A stretch of DNA of 36,588 bases from Bacteroidales bacterium UBA3289 (GTDB lineage: Bacteria; Bacteroidota; Bacteroidia; Bacteroidales; UBA932). How positions within the stretch are numbered: position 1 is the first letter of the stretch; the number at the start of each line of letters is the position of its first letter. The DNA lies in assembly GCA_002361625.1 (NCBI GenBank), contig DETL01000014.1, positions 324,610 through 361,197 on the forward strand. The letters run 5' to 3'. Positions 29,161 through 36,588 of this stretch are shown here, one piece after another. The translations under genes and the position numbers were made by a program. Under the pieces are notes generated by a model. That model did no database searches. It had not been told where the DNA came from and saw only the letters and a list, made by a program, of their open reading frames with translations.

Positions 29161-30468
29161 CTACGGCACGATATGCCCGATGCCCCTCAGATGCTCCTTG
29201 ATCAGGTCCAGGGGGACGTCGCGGGGGTTGCAGCGGCGGGCGGCGGCGAGGGAGGCAACCACGCCGGCGGCCTGGCCCATGCCCATGCAGGAGGCCTGGA
29301 CGCGGAGGGCGGAGTTGGCGCCGTGGTCGCTGGAGACGGCGCGGCCGGCGACGAGCATGTCCGGAACGCCTTGCGGGAGCAGGGCGCCCAGCGGGACGGC
29401 TCCCTTTTTCTCCGGTTCGTGGAAGACGAGGCGGGCGGGTTCGCCGGCGCGGTGCTCGTCCACCATCCAGTAGGACCAGGAGAGGGCGTCTTCCGGGACG
29501 GTGCCGGAAAGGTAATCCTCCTCAGTAACAGTCTTTTCGCCCACGACACGATAAGTTTCGCGCACGCCCACTTCGGAGGCGCTGTGGGTCACGGAAACGT
29601 TCTCCAACCCCGGCTGGCGTCGAATAAAAGCCAAGACGCGGTCGCGCGTCTCAACACCGCGTCGGTTCGTCTCCGCGCGTGCTTCGGGGGTGGAATTGTC
29701 CGCGAGGGGCACGTAGCAGCCGGAGCCGCCGCCCTTGCGGATGAACCAGGACATGCCAACATGGACGTCCGTGGGGAGCATTTCGCCCCGTTCCACGGCC
29801 TCGCGGTAGGCCTGGTTCACGGCCGCCCAGTCAAACTCCAAGCCTTCGGAATCCAGCCAGAAGAAGAAGGATCCCGGCTGGCGGGAATCGGCCGGTTCCT
29901 GGACGCGCTGAGCACCCGCGAGTGCTGCGACGGTGGCGCTTCCGGTCGCATCGACTACCTGCCTTCCCGTGACAGGACCGGTCTTCCAACCAGAGCGGAC
30001 GCGTCGGACTTCCGTCACCTCCGTCCCCAGGAATACCTGTACTCCAGCATTCCGGAGGGTTTCTTCCGCGACGCGGGCATAGACGGACGGGTCCACATGG
30101 ACACAGCTTTCCATCCAGTGGTCCGCCTCCTGCTTGGAGAAGTCGGGCAGGGTTCCGCCCGCTTCGGCGACGGCGGCGACGACCATGTCCCAGCCCGGTC
30201 CGGCGATGATTTGCTTCCGCCAGGCATAGAACAGGCCCATGTCCACGACTTCCGCCTGCACCGTGGTCCCGCCGATGCGCGTGTCGCGTTCCACGAGGGC
30301 CACCCGGGCTCCGTCCTCCGCCGCAGCCAGCGCCGCGCCGATTCCTGCCGGGCCGCCGCCTACGACCACGACGTCATAGACCGGAATCGTACAGGACCGG
30401 AAGAAGATTGCCCCGGGCAGAATCAAGCCCAGGGCAATCGATAAGGTGATGAGGTTTTTTCTGCCCAT
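29161..30468 (-). CDS. FAD-dependent oxidoreductase with N-terminal membrane anchor
   Basis: The protein has 435 residues. The hydrophobic N-terminus (LITLSIALGLILPGAIFF, about 6-23) is an anchor or uncleaved signal, so the enzyme probably faces the periplasm. A Rossmann FAD-binding motif follows (VVVVGGGPAGIGAALAAA, about 33-50), with E60 of the second strand (VALVERDTRIGGTT). The C-terminal second FAD-contact segment is DMLVAGRAVSSDHGANSALR. This is the FAD_oxidored type (PF12831-like) related to other periplasmic flavoproteins of unknown substrate in Bacteroidota. The gene begins 9 bp after the stop of the TPR lipoprotein gene, so both form one leftward operon. The substrate is not predictable. 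Confidence 0.88.
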   Translation of the reverse strand: MGRKNLITLSIALGLILPGAIFFRSCTIPVYDVVVVGGGPAGIGAALAAAEDGARVALVERDTRIGGTTVQAEVVDMGLFYAWRKQIIAGPGWDMVVAAVAEAGGTLPDFSKQEADHWMESCVHVDPSVYARVAEETLRNAGVQVFLGTEVTEVRRVRSGWKTGPVTGRQVVDATGSATVAALAGAQRVQEPADSRQPGSFFFWLDSEGLEFDWAAVNQAYREAVERGEMLPTDVHVGMSWFIRKGGGSGCYVPLADNSTPEARAETNRRGVETRDRVLAFIRRQPGLENVSVTHSASEVGVRETYRVVGEKTVTEEDYLSGTVPEDALSWSYWMVDEHRAGEPARLVFHEPEKKGAVPLGALLPQGVPDMLVAGRAVSSDHGANSALRVQASCMGMGQAAGVVASLAAARRCNPRDVPLDLIKEHLRGIGHIVP

Positions 30469-30477
30469 GGGCAGTGA

Positions 30478-32124
30478 TTACCAGTCGTAGCCGACGAACT
30501 CGATGTCCTTGGCGGCGCGGGCGCGGAGGCTCTGATCCGTGATCTTGCCCAGGTTCTCGCGGACACCGGAGGCGTCACCCTGACGGGCGGCGATGATGGC
30601 CTTGAGGTAGGTCACCTTCTGGTCCTTGCAACGGGCGGCGTTCTTGGCCTTGGCGAGCTGGTCGGTGAGGATGTAGGCGAGGACGGTGTTGTGGCAGCAG
30701 CCATTGACGTCGGCCAGGGTCTTCGCGGCCTCGTCATACTTGCCGGAGAGGATCTGGACGATACCGAGGTTCTTCACGGCGTCCGGGGTGCCGGCCTTGC
30801 GGAAGAGGCTCTCGGCGGTGGTGTAGTCTTCGTTGCGGAGGGCGATGACACCCTTGGCGTTGAGGACGTCGGCGTCGTTGGAGTGGACCTTGTTCAGGGC
30901 GTTCTGGGCCTTGTCGTTCTTGTTCTGGGCAAGATACAGGGCGGCGAGATTGAACTGGGCGCGGTCGCTGCCGAAGCGGCTCACGGCCTTCTTGTAGATA
31001 TCTTCCTTCTGGGCGTCGTCCTTCACGAGGGTGGCGGTGCGCAGGAGGGCTTCTTCGTCCAGGACGTCGGCGTTGTTGTCCAGGAGCTGGAGGAGTTCCT
31101 CGGCGGTGTAGTTCTGATACTCGACGTTGGCGATGAGGCGGGCGCGGCGGAGTTCCGGGAGGACCTCACCCTTGAGGGCGGTGAACACCTGGGACATGTT
31201 GCGGATCTCGCTCTCGCGGACGGCCGGGTCGCTGTACATGGAGAGGACGCGGAGGATCAGTTCCTTGTCCTGGATGTCGGACTCGCGGACGAGCTGCTGG
31301 AAGCCTTCCCAGTCCTCACCGAGGGATTTGACCTCGGGGTTCTGGGCGTTGTGCTTCTTGGCGAATTCGTTCCAGGCCTTGCGGGCGGAAGCGGAACGCT
31401 TGTCGGCCAGTTCGTTGTTCTTGCGCTCGGGGCCTTCCGGGGAAGCGTAGGCCAGGATCTCGGTGCTCTTGATGGAGGTGCGCTCGTCGGCATTGATCTG
31501 GTCGATGGCGGCGAGGAACTCGCGGACGCTCTGGCCCTTGAGCTCGGAGTTACGGACGTCGGCGCTGTTCACCAGGTACTTGATCTGGCCCTCGGCGGTG
31601 GAGGTGATGACATCCTGGTAGGCGTCGGCCTTCGGGGTGACGAAGCCGTCGCGCTTGACAAGCATATAAGTGGTGTTCGCACCGTCGGCAACCTTCTTCG
31701 TGGGGAGGTTCACGGACTTGCTGCCGTAGCGGGCGACGCCGCGGAGCTCGAGGTGGCTCTTCTCCATGCCTTCCACATAGTCGAAGTGGAGACGCTCGGT
31801 GACGGTCTGTCCCTTGGAGGAAACGGCCTTGTAGTTGTCCTTCACTTTCTCGCCCTGGTAGATGATCGGGCTCATTTTGGCTTCGCCGCCTTCATACACG
31901 ATGACGGGCGTGACCTCGAGGATGGCCTTCGGGTGGAAGTAGTCGGCCGGATAGGTGACGGAGACGACCGGGTCGATGCTCTGGTCCACGACCTCGAGGA
32001 CGCCGGGTTCGCAGGTGACCTTCACGTTCTGGGCCATCTTGGCCATCTTTTCGACGGATGCACAGGAAACCGCTGCCGCTAACATCGTGGCGGCTGCAAG
32101 AAACTTAAGGGTGTTTTTCATCAT
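30478..32124 (-). CDS. TPR-containing lipoprotein with OmpA-like segment
   Basis: The protein has 548 residues. Residues 1-21 form a lipoprotein signal with lipobox AVSC (C21), so the mature protein is lipidated. A beta-rich N-terminal part is followed by an OmpA-like segment (STEILAYASPEGPERKNNE to RSASARKAW, about 216-258), which in related proteins contacts peptidoglycan. The C-terminal half is alpha-helical with TPR-like repeats (FNLAALYLAQNKNDKAQNAL, about 391-410; VIALRNEDYTTAESLFRKAG, about 422-441; VKNLGIVQILSGKYDEAAKT). It appears complete and is highly G/C at third codon positions. First gene of the operon with the FAD enzyme. Probably an outer-membrane envelope protein. Confidence 0.88.
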   Translation of the reverse strand: MMKNTLKFLAAATMLAAAVSCASVEKMAKMAQNVKVTCEPGVLEVVDQSIDPVVSVTYPADYFHPKAILEVTPVIVYEGGEAKMSPIIYQGEKVKDNYKAVSSKGQTVTERLHFDYVEGMEKSHLELRGVARYGSKSVNLPTKKVADGANTTYMLVKRDGFVTPKADAYQDVITSTAEGQIKYLVNSADVRNSELKGQSVREFLAAIDQINADERTSIKSTEILAYASPEGPERKNNELADKRSASARKAWNEFAKKHNAQNPEVKSLGEDWEGFQQLVRESDIQDKELILRVLSMYSDPAVRESEIRNMSQVFTALKGEVLPELRRARLIANVEYQNYTAEELLQLLDNNADVLDEEALLRTATLVKDDAQKEDIYKKAVSRFGSDRAQFNLAALYLAQNKNDKAQNALNKVHSNDADVLNAKGVIALRNEDYTTAESLFRKAGTPDAVKNLGIVQILSGKYDEAAKTLADVNGCCHNTVLAYILTDQLAKAKNAARCKDQKVTYLKAIIAARQGDASGVRENLGKITDQSLRARAAKDIEFVGYDW

Positions 32125-32156
32125 ATGAGAGAATTTGATCTTTGTCGCTTAGAATG

Positions 32157-32184
32157 CAAATATACTATTTTTTTAGTAATTTTG
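32157..32184. promoter_or_regulatory. Back-to-back promoters of the lipoprotein and sigma-54-type regulator genes
   Basis: On the minus strand TATATTTG (32157-32164) is a -7 box directed to the lipoprotein gene at 32124. On the plus strand TAATTTTG (32177-32184) is directed to the regulator gene at 32192, with an unusually short leader. The two lie 12 bp apart, so their polymerases would compete. Confidence 0.55.
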
Positions 32185-32191
32185 CAGGACT

Positions 32192-33421
32192 ATGGACTTA
32201 CAGGCACTGAAAAACAAATATGACATCATCGGCAACGATCCGGCGCTGAACCAGGCGCTGGAAACGGCGGTGAAGTTCGCGCCGACGGACCTGAGCGTGG
32301 TCATCCTCGGCGAAAGCGGTGTCGGCAAGGAAAACTTCGCACGGATCATCCACCAATATTCCTCCCGCAAGAACAACAATTTCTTCGTGGTGAACTGCGG
32401 CGCCCTTGCCAAAGAACTCGTGAATTCCGAGCTCTTCGGCCATGTGAAGGGTTCCTTCACCGGCTCCACGGAAACGCGCAAGGGCTATTTCGAGGATGCC
32501 AACGGCGGCACCCTCTTCCTGGACGAGATCGCCGAACTCCCGCTGGAGTCGCAGGCGCTCCTGCTCCGGGTGCTCCAGTCCGGGGAATACCGCAAGGTGG
32601 GCTCCAATAAAGTGGAACATACCGATGTCCGCATCGTTGCGGCCACGAACGTGAACCTTTACGAGGCCGTCAAGCGGGGCCGGTTCCGGGAGGACCTGTA
32701 TTTCCGCCTGAGCGCGGCCCAGATCCGGATTCCCGCCCTGCGCGACCGGAAAGACGATATCTACCTGCTGTTCCGCAAGTTCACCTCGGATTTCTCCGAG
32801 ACCAGCGGCATGTGCAAGATTTCCCTCCGTCCGGATGCCATCCGGCTTCTGTCCTCCTACCGGTGGCCCGGCAACGTGCGTCAGCTCATGGGCTTTACCC
32901 AGGCCCTGACGGCGCAGGTCTCGAGCAAGGTGACCCCTACGCTCCAGCGCATCGAGCTGACCGCGCAGGAACTTACGCCCTTCATGCCCGTGGAGGAAGG
33001 GGATCCCATCCCGGTCGTGTTCGAGGGCGGACCGTCCTCGGGACAAGCCTCCGCCGGTGCGGCCGCCATCGACCTCCAGCCCATTGTCAAGGCCATTTTC
33101 GACCTGAACCAGCGGATCGACGAGCTGGAAGCGCAGGTGAACCGTCGGCAGCTTCCCGCTCCGCCGGAGCCCGTCCGTCCGCAGGAAGCGGAGTGGCAGG
33201 GCACGGAGTTCGCCGCCCCTTCCGGCCGGATCGTGGACATGGACCCGGACGAGCAGCCCCAGCAGGACGACCGTCCGCTCTCCATCAAGGAGAAGGAGGC
33301 GGAGATGATCCGCCAGGCCCTCGAGAAGCACCACGGCAACCGCAAGCTGGCGGCTGAGGAGCTGGGCATGTCCGAGCGCACCCTGTATCGTAAACTACCC
33401 GAAGAATTCCGCAAGAAATGA
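32192..33421 (+). CDS. Sigma-54-type AAA+ transcription regulator without receiver domain
   Basis: The protein has 409 residues. The AAA+ domain starts at the N-terminus: Walker A GESGVGKE (40-47), GSFTGS (87-92) at the GAFTGA position, Walker B GTLFLDE (106-112), and the R-finger region (FREDLYFRL, about 169-177). A C-terminal Fis-type HTH (HHGNRKLAAEELGMSERTLYRKL, broken in two: residues about 382-391 and 392-404) is present. No receiver or PAS domain precedes the AAA+ part, so the input is not visible. The substitution of Ala by Ser in the GAFTGA loop could alter sigma-54 contact. It is followed by lptE with a 4-bp overlap (ATGA), so regulator and lptE are co-transcribed. Confidence 0.93.
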   Translation: MDLQALKNKYDIIGNDPALNQALETAVKFAPTDLSVVILGESGVGKENFARIIHQYSSRKNNNFFVVNCGALAKELVNSELFGHVKGSFTGSTETRKGYFEDANGGTLFLDEIAELPLESQALLLRVLQSGEYRKVGSNKVEHTDVRIVAATNVNLYEAVKRGRFREDLYFRLSAAQIRIPALRDRKDDIYLLFRKFTSDFSETSGMCKISLRPDAIRLLSSYRWPGNVRQLMGFTQALTAQVSSKVTPTLQRIELTAQELTPFMPVEEGDPIPVVFEGGPSSGQASAGAAAIDLQPIVKAIFDLNQRIDELEAQVNRRQLPAPPEPVRPQEAEWQGTEFAAPSGRIVDMDPDEQPQQDDRPLSIKEKEAEMIRQALEKHHGNRKLAAEELGMSERTLYRKLPEEFRKK

Positions 33422-33918
33422 AGAAGTTGCTCCTTTTCGCCGCTGTAGCGGCCCTCGCCGTCTCCTGCGGGATCTATTCCTTCTCCGGCACGAACATCCA
33501 GCCGGACGTGAAGACTATCACCATCCCTTTCGTGGAATATAAGGCCCTCCGGGTGAATCCGTCCCTCTCCAACGAGCTCACGGAAGCCCTCCAGGACAAG
33601 TTCCGCAAGCTCACTTCGCTGGAGCAGGTGGATGTGGACGGGGACCTGGAACTCGTCTGTTCCGTGACGGGCTACGACGTGAAGGCGACCGCCGTCACCG
33701 CCGGGGAGGTCGCCGCGCAGAACCGCCTCACCATCACGGTCTCCGTGGATTTCACGAACCGCAAGTATCCCGAGGAGGATTTCGCGAACAAGTCTTTCTC
33801 CGCCTACGAGGATTACGATTCCAGCAACTCCCTTGACGCGGTGGAAAGTTCCCTGTGTACGACCATCATCGAGAAGCTGGTCGAGGATATCTTCAATGCC
33901 ACCGTCGCCCAATGGTAA
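33418..33918 (+). CDS. lptE: LptE-type lipoprotein of LPS export
   Basis: The protein has 166 residues. It starts MKKLLLFAAVAALAVSCGIYSFSG with a lipobox (AVSC, C17), and the IQPDVKTITIPFV segment is typical of Bacteroidota LptE. The family forms the plug of the LptDE outer-membrane translocon that inserts lipopolysaccharide. The size is normal. It overlaps the regulator gene by 4 bp and the following gene by 7 bp, so the three are one operon. LptE is essential in many Gram-negative species. Confidence 0.9.
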   Translation: MKKLLLFAAVAALAVSCGIYSFSGTNIQPDVKTITIPFVEYKALRVNPSLSNELTEALQDKFRKLTSLEQVDVDGDLELVCSVTGYDVKATAVTAGEVAAQNRLTITVSVDFTNRKYPEEDFANKSFSAYEDYDSSNSLDAVESSLCTTIIEKLVEDIFNATVAQW

Positions 33919-34499
33919 ATCCCGATTATATCGACCTTGGCTCCCTGACGATGGATGAGCTCGCCGGGGTGGTCCACCTGTATCCCTGGTTTGCATCGGC
34001 CCGGAAGGAACTGTGTGCCAGGATGTCCCACTCCGGCGGTGACGACTGGGGCATGGAGCAGTATGCGCAGGAAGCCCTGTACATCGGCGACCGTCGGAAG
34101 GTGGCCGACCTGGTCCGCGCCGGCCGCAGGCCCGACTATGCCGACAAGGATGCCGAGGCCCTGATCCGTTCCTACATCGCCCCGGCCCCCGAAGCCGAGG
34201 AGGAGCAGGAGCGCGAGGTCCATGTCGTGGGCGGCGACTATTTCTCCCAGTCGCAGTACCGGAACGTCCGCCGCTCGGACGACAACATCTTCACCCGGTT
34301 CGCTGTGAAGCCCCGCTCCGACGGGGCGAAGGAGGCCGACGGGACGGACCTGGCGGACCGGTATGCCACCGAAACCCTGGCCCGGATCTTCGCCGAACAG
34401 GGCTGTGTGGAGGAAGCGCGGCGCATTTATTCCCGTCTGCTTTTGGATAATCCGGAAAAAAGTGCTTACTTTGCATCCCTTATTGACAAATTGAACTAA
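33912..34499 (+). CDS. Conserved TPR-like protein between lptE and secG
   Basis: I choose the ATG at 33912 (MVNPDYIDLGSLTMDEL), inside the end of lptE, giving 195 residues; the frame is open further upstream but that part overlaps lptE. The N-terminal part (PDYIDLGSLTMDELAGVV...YPWFASARKELCARM) and the helical C-terminus (ATETLARIFAEQGCVEEARRI, here cut at 20 residues: TETLARIFAEQGCVEEARRI; then YSRLLLDNPEKSAYF) are typical of a protein that commonly sits between lptE and secG in Bacteroidales. The C-terminal pair looks like a TPR unit. It has no signal peptide. The role is unknown. Confidence 0.8.
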   Translation: MVNPDYIDLGSLTMDELAGVVHLYPWFASARKELCARMSHSGGDDWGMEQYAQEALYIGDRRKVADLVRAGRRPDYADKDAEALIRSYIAPAPEAEEEQEREVHVVGGDYFSQSQYRNVRRSDDNIFTRFAVKPRSDGAKEADGTDLADRYATETLARIFAEQGCVEEARRIYSRLLLDNPEKSAYFASLIDKLN

Positions 34500-34503
34500 A
34501 GAT

Positions 34504-34854
34504 ATGAACGTAGCATTCACCATCCTGGTCGTCCTGATCGTCCTCGCGGCCATCCTGCTGATCGTGGTCGTCCTCCTGCAGAACGGCAAGGACGGCGGCC
34601 TCGCCACCAACTTCACCTCCGCCAACCAGGCCCTCGGCGTGCGCCAGACGGCCACCATCCTGGAGAAAGCCACCTGGTACCTGGTCGCCTTCATCCTTGT
34701 GCTCGCCATCGCCAGCACCCTGATCCTTTCCCACGGCTCCCAGGCCAGCACGAATGACTCCGTGAGCACCGAGATCCTGAACCAGGCCGCCCCGGCGTCC
34801 GAGACCCCGGCCTTCCCGGTGGAGATCCCGCAGACCGATCCGACTGCTGAATAG
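34504..34854 (+). CDS. secG: Preprotein translocase subunit SecG
   Basis: The protein has 116 residues with two membrane helices (about 3-23 and 58-78) joined by the conserved loop LLQNGKDGGLATNF (about 24-37). SecG binds SecYE and helps protein export across the inner membrane. It is 4 bp after the TPR-like gene. The C-terminal tail (about 85-116) is long, polar, and rich in Ala, Pro and Glu, as in other Bacteroidota SecG. No disruption. Confidence 0.93.
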   Translation: MNVAFTILVVLIVLAAILLIVVVLLQNGKDGGLATNFTSANQALGVRQTATILEKATWYLVAFILVLAIASTLILSHGSQASTNDSVSTEILNQAAPASETPAFPVEIPQTDPTAE

Positions 34855-34866
34855 TCTATCCCGGGG

Positions 34867-34881
34867 CTGACAATTTGTCAG
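34867..34881. promoter_or_regulatory. Palindrome upstream of clpB, possible stress operator
   Basis: CTGACAATTTGTCAG is a perfect inverted repeat of 6 bp with a 3-bp centre, 105 bp before the clpB start codon. A promoter-like TAGAGTTTG (one base longer than TAnnTTTG) is about 20 bp further on. It may bind a heat-shock regulator; the sequence does not match the CIRCE element. The remaining 131 bp before clpB have no gene. Confidence 0.4.
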
Positions 34882-34985
34882 TTCTCCGACCCAAGGAATA
34901 GAGTTTGACGATAGCCGTTTGTCCGTGATGGGCAGACGGCTGTCGCTGCATAGTCCCGTCCCGGATAAAAAGGAGAACAAAGACT

Positions 34986-36588
34986 ATGGCAAATAACAAT
35001 CAGAACTCTTTCCTGCAGCGTTTTGCAGTGAATTTGAACGAACGGGCCGCCCAGGGGAAGCTGGATCCGGTCATCGGCCGGGACGACGAGATCCGGCGGG
35101 TGCTCCAGATCCTCTCCCGGAGGACCAAGAACAATCCGATCCTCGTGGGTGAACCGGGCGTGGGCAAGACCGCCATCTCGGAGGGTATCGCCCAGAACAT
35201 CGTCTCCGGCCACGTTCCGGAGAACCTGAAGTCCAAGCAGGTGTATTCCCTGGACATGGGCGCCCTGATCGCGGGTGCGAAATATCAAGGTGAATTCGAG
35301 GAGCGGCTCAAAGGGGTTGTGAAGGAAGTGGTGGATTCCGCCGGCGAGATCATCCTGTTCATCGATGAGATCCATACGCTGGTGGGCGCCGGGCGTTCGT
35401 CCGGTGCGATGGATGCGTCCAACATCCTGAAGCCGGCCCTGGCGCGTGGCGAGCTCCGCACGATCGGCTCCACCACCCTGGACGAGTACCAGAAGTATTT
35501 CGAGACCGACAAGGCCCTGGAGCGCCGGTTCCAGATGGTGATGGTCGATGAGCCTTCGCCCGCGGAGTCGATCGCGATCCTGCGTGGCCTGAAGGAACGG
35601 TACGAGAACCACCACAAGGTCCGGATCGAGGACGACGCCCTGATCGCGGCGGTGAACCTCTCGCACCGGTATATTACTTCCCGGTTCCTTCCGGACAAGG
35701 CGATCGACCTGGTGGATGAGGCTGCGTCCAAGCTGCGGCTGGAGATGAATTCCGTGCCGGAGCCCATCGACGAGCTGAACAGCGCCATCCGGCAGAAGGA
35801 GATCGAGAAGGAGGCCATCAAGCGCGAAGGCGTGTCCCTGAAGATGGAGAAACTGGAGGCGGAACTGGCGGAACTGAACGAGAAGCGGGATGGCCTCATG
35901 AAGCGTTGGAACGAGGAGAAGGACATCCTCGCCGGCCTGCAGAAGGCCCGCCAGGAGATGGAGGATTACAAGATCCAGGCGGCAGCGGCCGAGCGCGCGG
36001 GTGATTACGGCAAGGTCGCGGAGCTGCGTTACGGCAAGATGGTCGCGACGCAGAAGACCATCGACGAACTTACCGAGAAGGCGGCTGCGATTAAAGAACC
36101 GATTGTCACCGAGGCGGTTACTCCGGAGGATATTGCGGAGGTCGTGGCGAAATGGACCGGCATTCCCGTCAAGCGGATGCTGGAGAGCGAGAAGGAAAAG
36201 CTCCTGCGGATGGAAAGCGAACTGCACAAGCGGGTCGTGGGTCAGGACCGCGCCATCCAGGCCGTGTCCGACGCCGTCCGGCGCAACCGGGCAGGCCTGT
36301 CCAACGAGAAGCGCCCCATCGGCTCCTTCCTGTTCATGGGTACGACCGGCGTGGGCAAGACCGAGCTGGCGAAGGCCCTGGCGGAGTTCCTGTTCAACGA
36401 CGAGAACATGATCACCCGGATCGACATGTCCGAGTATCAGGAGCGGCATACGGTTTCCCGTCTGGTGGGTGCGCCTCCGGGATATGTGGGCTATGACGAG
36501 GGCGGCCAACTGACCGAGGCCGTACGTCGGAAACCTTACTCGGTGGTCCTCCTGGACGAGATTGAGAAGGCCCATCCGGACGTGTTCA
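34986..36588 (+). CDS. clpB: ClpB-type disaggregase lacking the N-domain, C-terminus beyond window
   Basis: The open frame starts at 34986 (MANNNQNSFLQRFAVNLN) and runs off the window after 534 codons. Normal ClpB has an N-domain of about 145 residues before the first ATPase domain; here the sequence enters directly into KLDPVIGRDDEIRRV. The 131 bp upstream contain no N-domain in any frame. NBD1 has Walker A GEPGVGKT (about 57-64) and Walker B LFIDE; the middle coiled-coil domain spans about 260-380; NBD2 has Walker A GTTGVGKT (about 455-462) and LLDEIEKAH. It disaggregates proteins with DnaK. The start lacks any sign of frameshift. Some bacteria make a similar short isoform from an internal start. 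Confidence 0.92.
   Translation, partial: MANNNQNSFLQRFAVNLNERAAQGKLDPVIGRDDEIRRVLQILSRRTKNNPILVGEPGVGKTAISEGIAQNIVSGHVPENLKSKQVYSLDMGALIAGAKYQGEFEERLKGVVKEVVDSAGEIILFIDEIHTLVGAGRSSGAMDASNILKPALARGELRTIGSTTLDEYQKYFETDKALERRFQMVMVDEPSPAESIAILRGLKERYENHHKVRIEDDALIAAVNLSHRYITSRFLPDKAIDLVDEAASKLRLEMNSVPEPIDELNSAIRQKEIEKEAIKREGVSLKMEKLEAELAELNEKRDGLMKRWNEEKDILAGLQKARQEMEDYKIQAAAAERAGDYGKVAELRYGKMVATQKTIDELTEKAAAIKEPIVTEAVTPEDIAEVVAKWTGIPVKRMLESEKEKLLRMESELHKRVVGQDRAIQAVSDAVRRNRAGLSNEKRPIGSFLFMGTTGVGKTELAKALAEFLFNDENMITRIDMSEYQERHTVSRLVGAPPGYVGYDEGGQLTEAVRRKPYSVVLLDEIEKAHPDVF

Noticed and set aside
29023..30444. Long rightward frame opposite the FAD oxidoreductase gene
   Set aside because: It is the mirror of a GC-rich gene with clear FAD-binding motifs on the minus strand and also overlaps tRNA-Ser.
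30691..32082. Long rightward frame opposite the TPR lipoprotein gene
   Set aside because: Low-complexity Gly/Val/Leu/Asp composition typical of an antisense frame; the minus strand has a lipobox, OmpA-like and TPR features.
1..36588. CRISPR arrays
   Set aside because: No set of regularly spaced identical repeats was found; the repeat groups seen have two to five copies and irregular or inverted arrangement.

Overview
This window is from a member of the Bacteroidota, probably a Bacteroidales relative. The evidence is the recurrent promoter pattern TTG-N19/20-TAnnTTTG, A-rich start regions without Shine-Dalgarno sequences, the lptE / TPR protein / secG / clpB gene order, and Bacteroidota-type integrase, DUF2693 and secreted protein families. 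No genus is assigned.

Layout. (1) 1-7791 is an accessory-looking left flank. It holds a three-gene leftward operon (one gene runs off the window), a tRNA-Met-like gene, a Fic AMP-transferase, a DUF2075 nuclease-helicase with a small partner, a secreted protein, and several highly structured intergenic stretches. (2) 7792-28973 is an integrative element of about 21.2 kb. It lies between two exact copies of a 15-bp sequence, TTGCGGAGAGGACGA. The left copy is beside a tyrosine integrase gene and the right copy covers the 3' end of tRNA-Ser(GCT). (3) 29051-36588 is GC-rich chromosomal backbone: an FAD oxidoreductase and TPR lipoprotein operon, then divergently a sigma-54-type regulator, lptE, a TPR-like gene, secG and clpB (cut by the window end).

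The element carries integrase; a 1031-residue protein that appears to fuse HTH, SIS-like, NADAR and ADP-ribosylglycohydrolase domains; an HNH nuclease; a complete type I restriction-modification operon (hsdM-hsdS-hsdR); a short second tyrosine recombinase; a small leftward module (including a DUF2693 protein) divergent from an Xre regulator; and a right-hand replication part (primase-like Rep, HTH/excisionase-like protein). No relaxase, coupling protein, capsid or terminase gene is visible, so it resembles a satellite or non-self-transmissible integrative element that carries defence genes.

Most notable: three genes in the right half of the element share a conserved upstream module (a GGGTA/TACCC dyad, then AAGCGCCA, then the -7 box), which suggests one element-specific regulon. 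The rep leader RNA contains a hairpin loop that can pair either with an upstream sequence or with the first codons of rep, which suggests a translational switch. The multi-domain NADAR/ADP-ribosylglycohydrolase protein is the best candidate for an undescribed defence or nucleotide-repair component.
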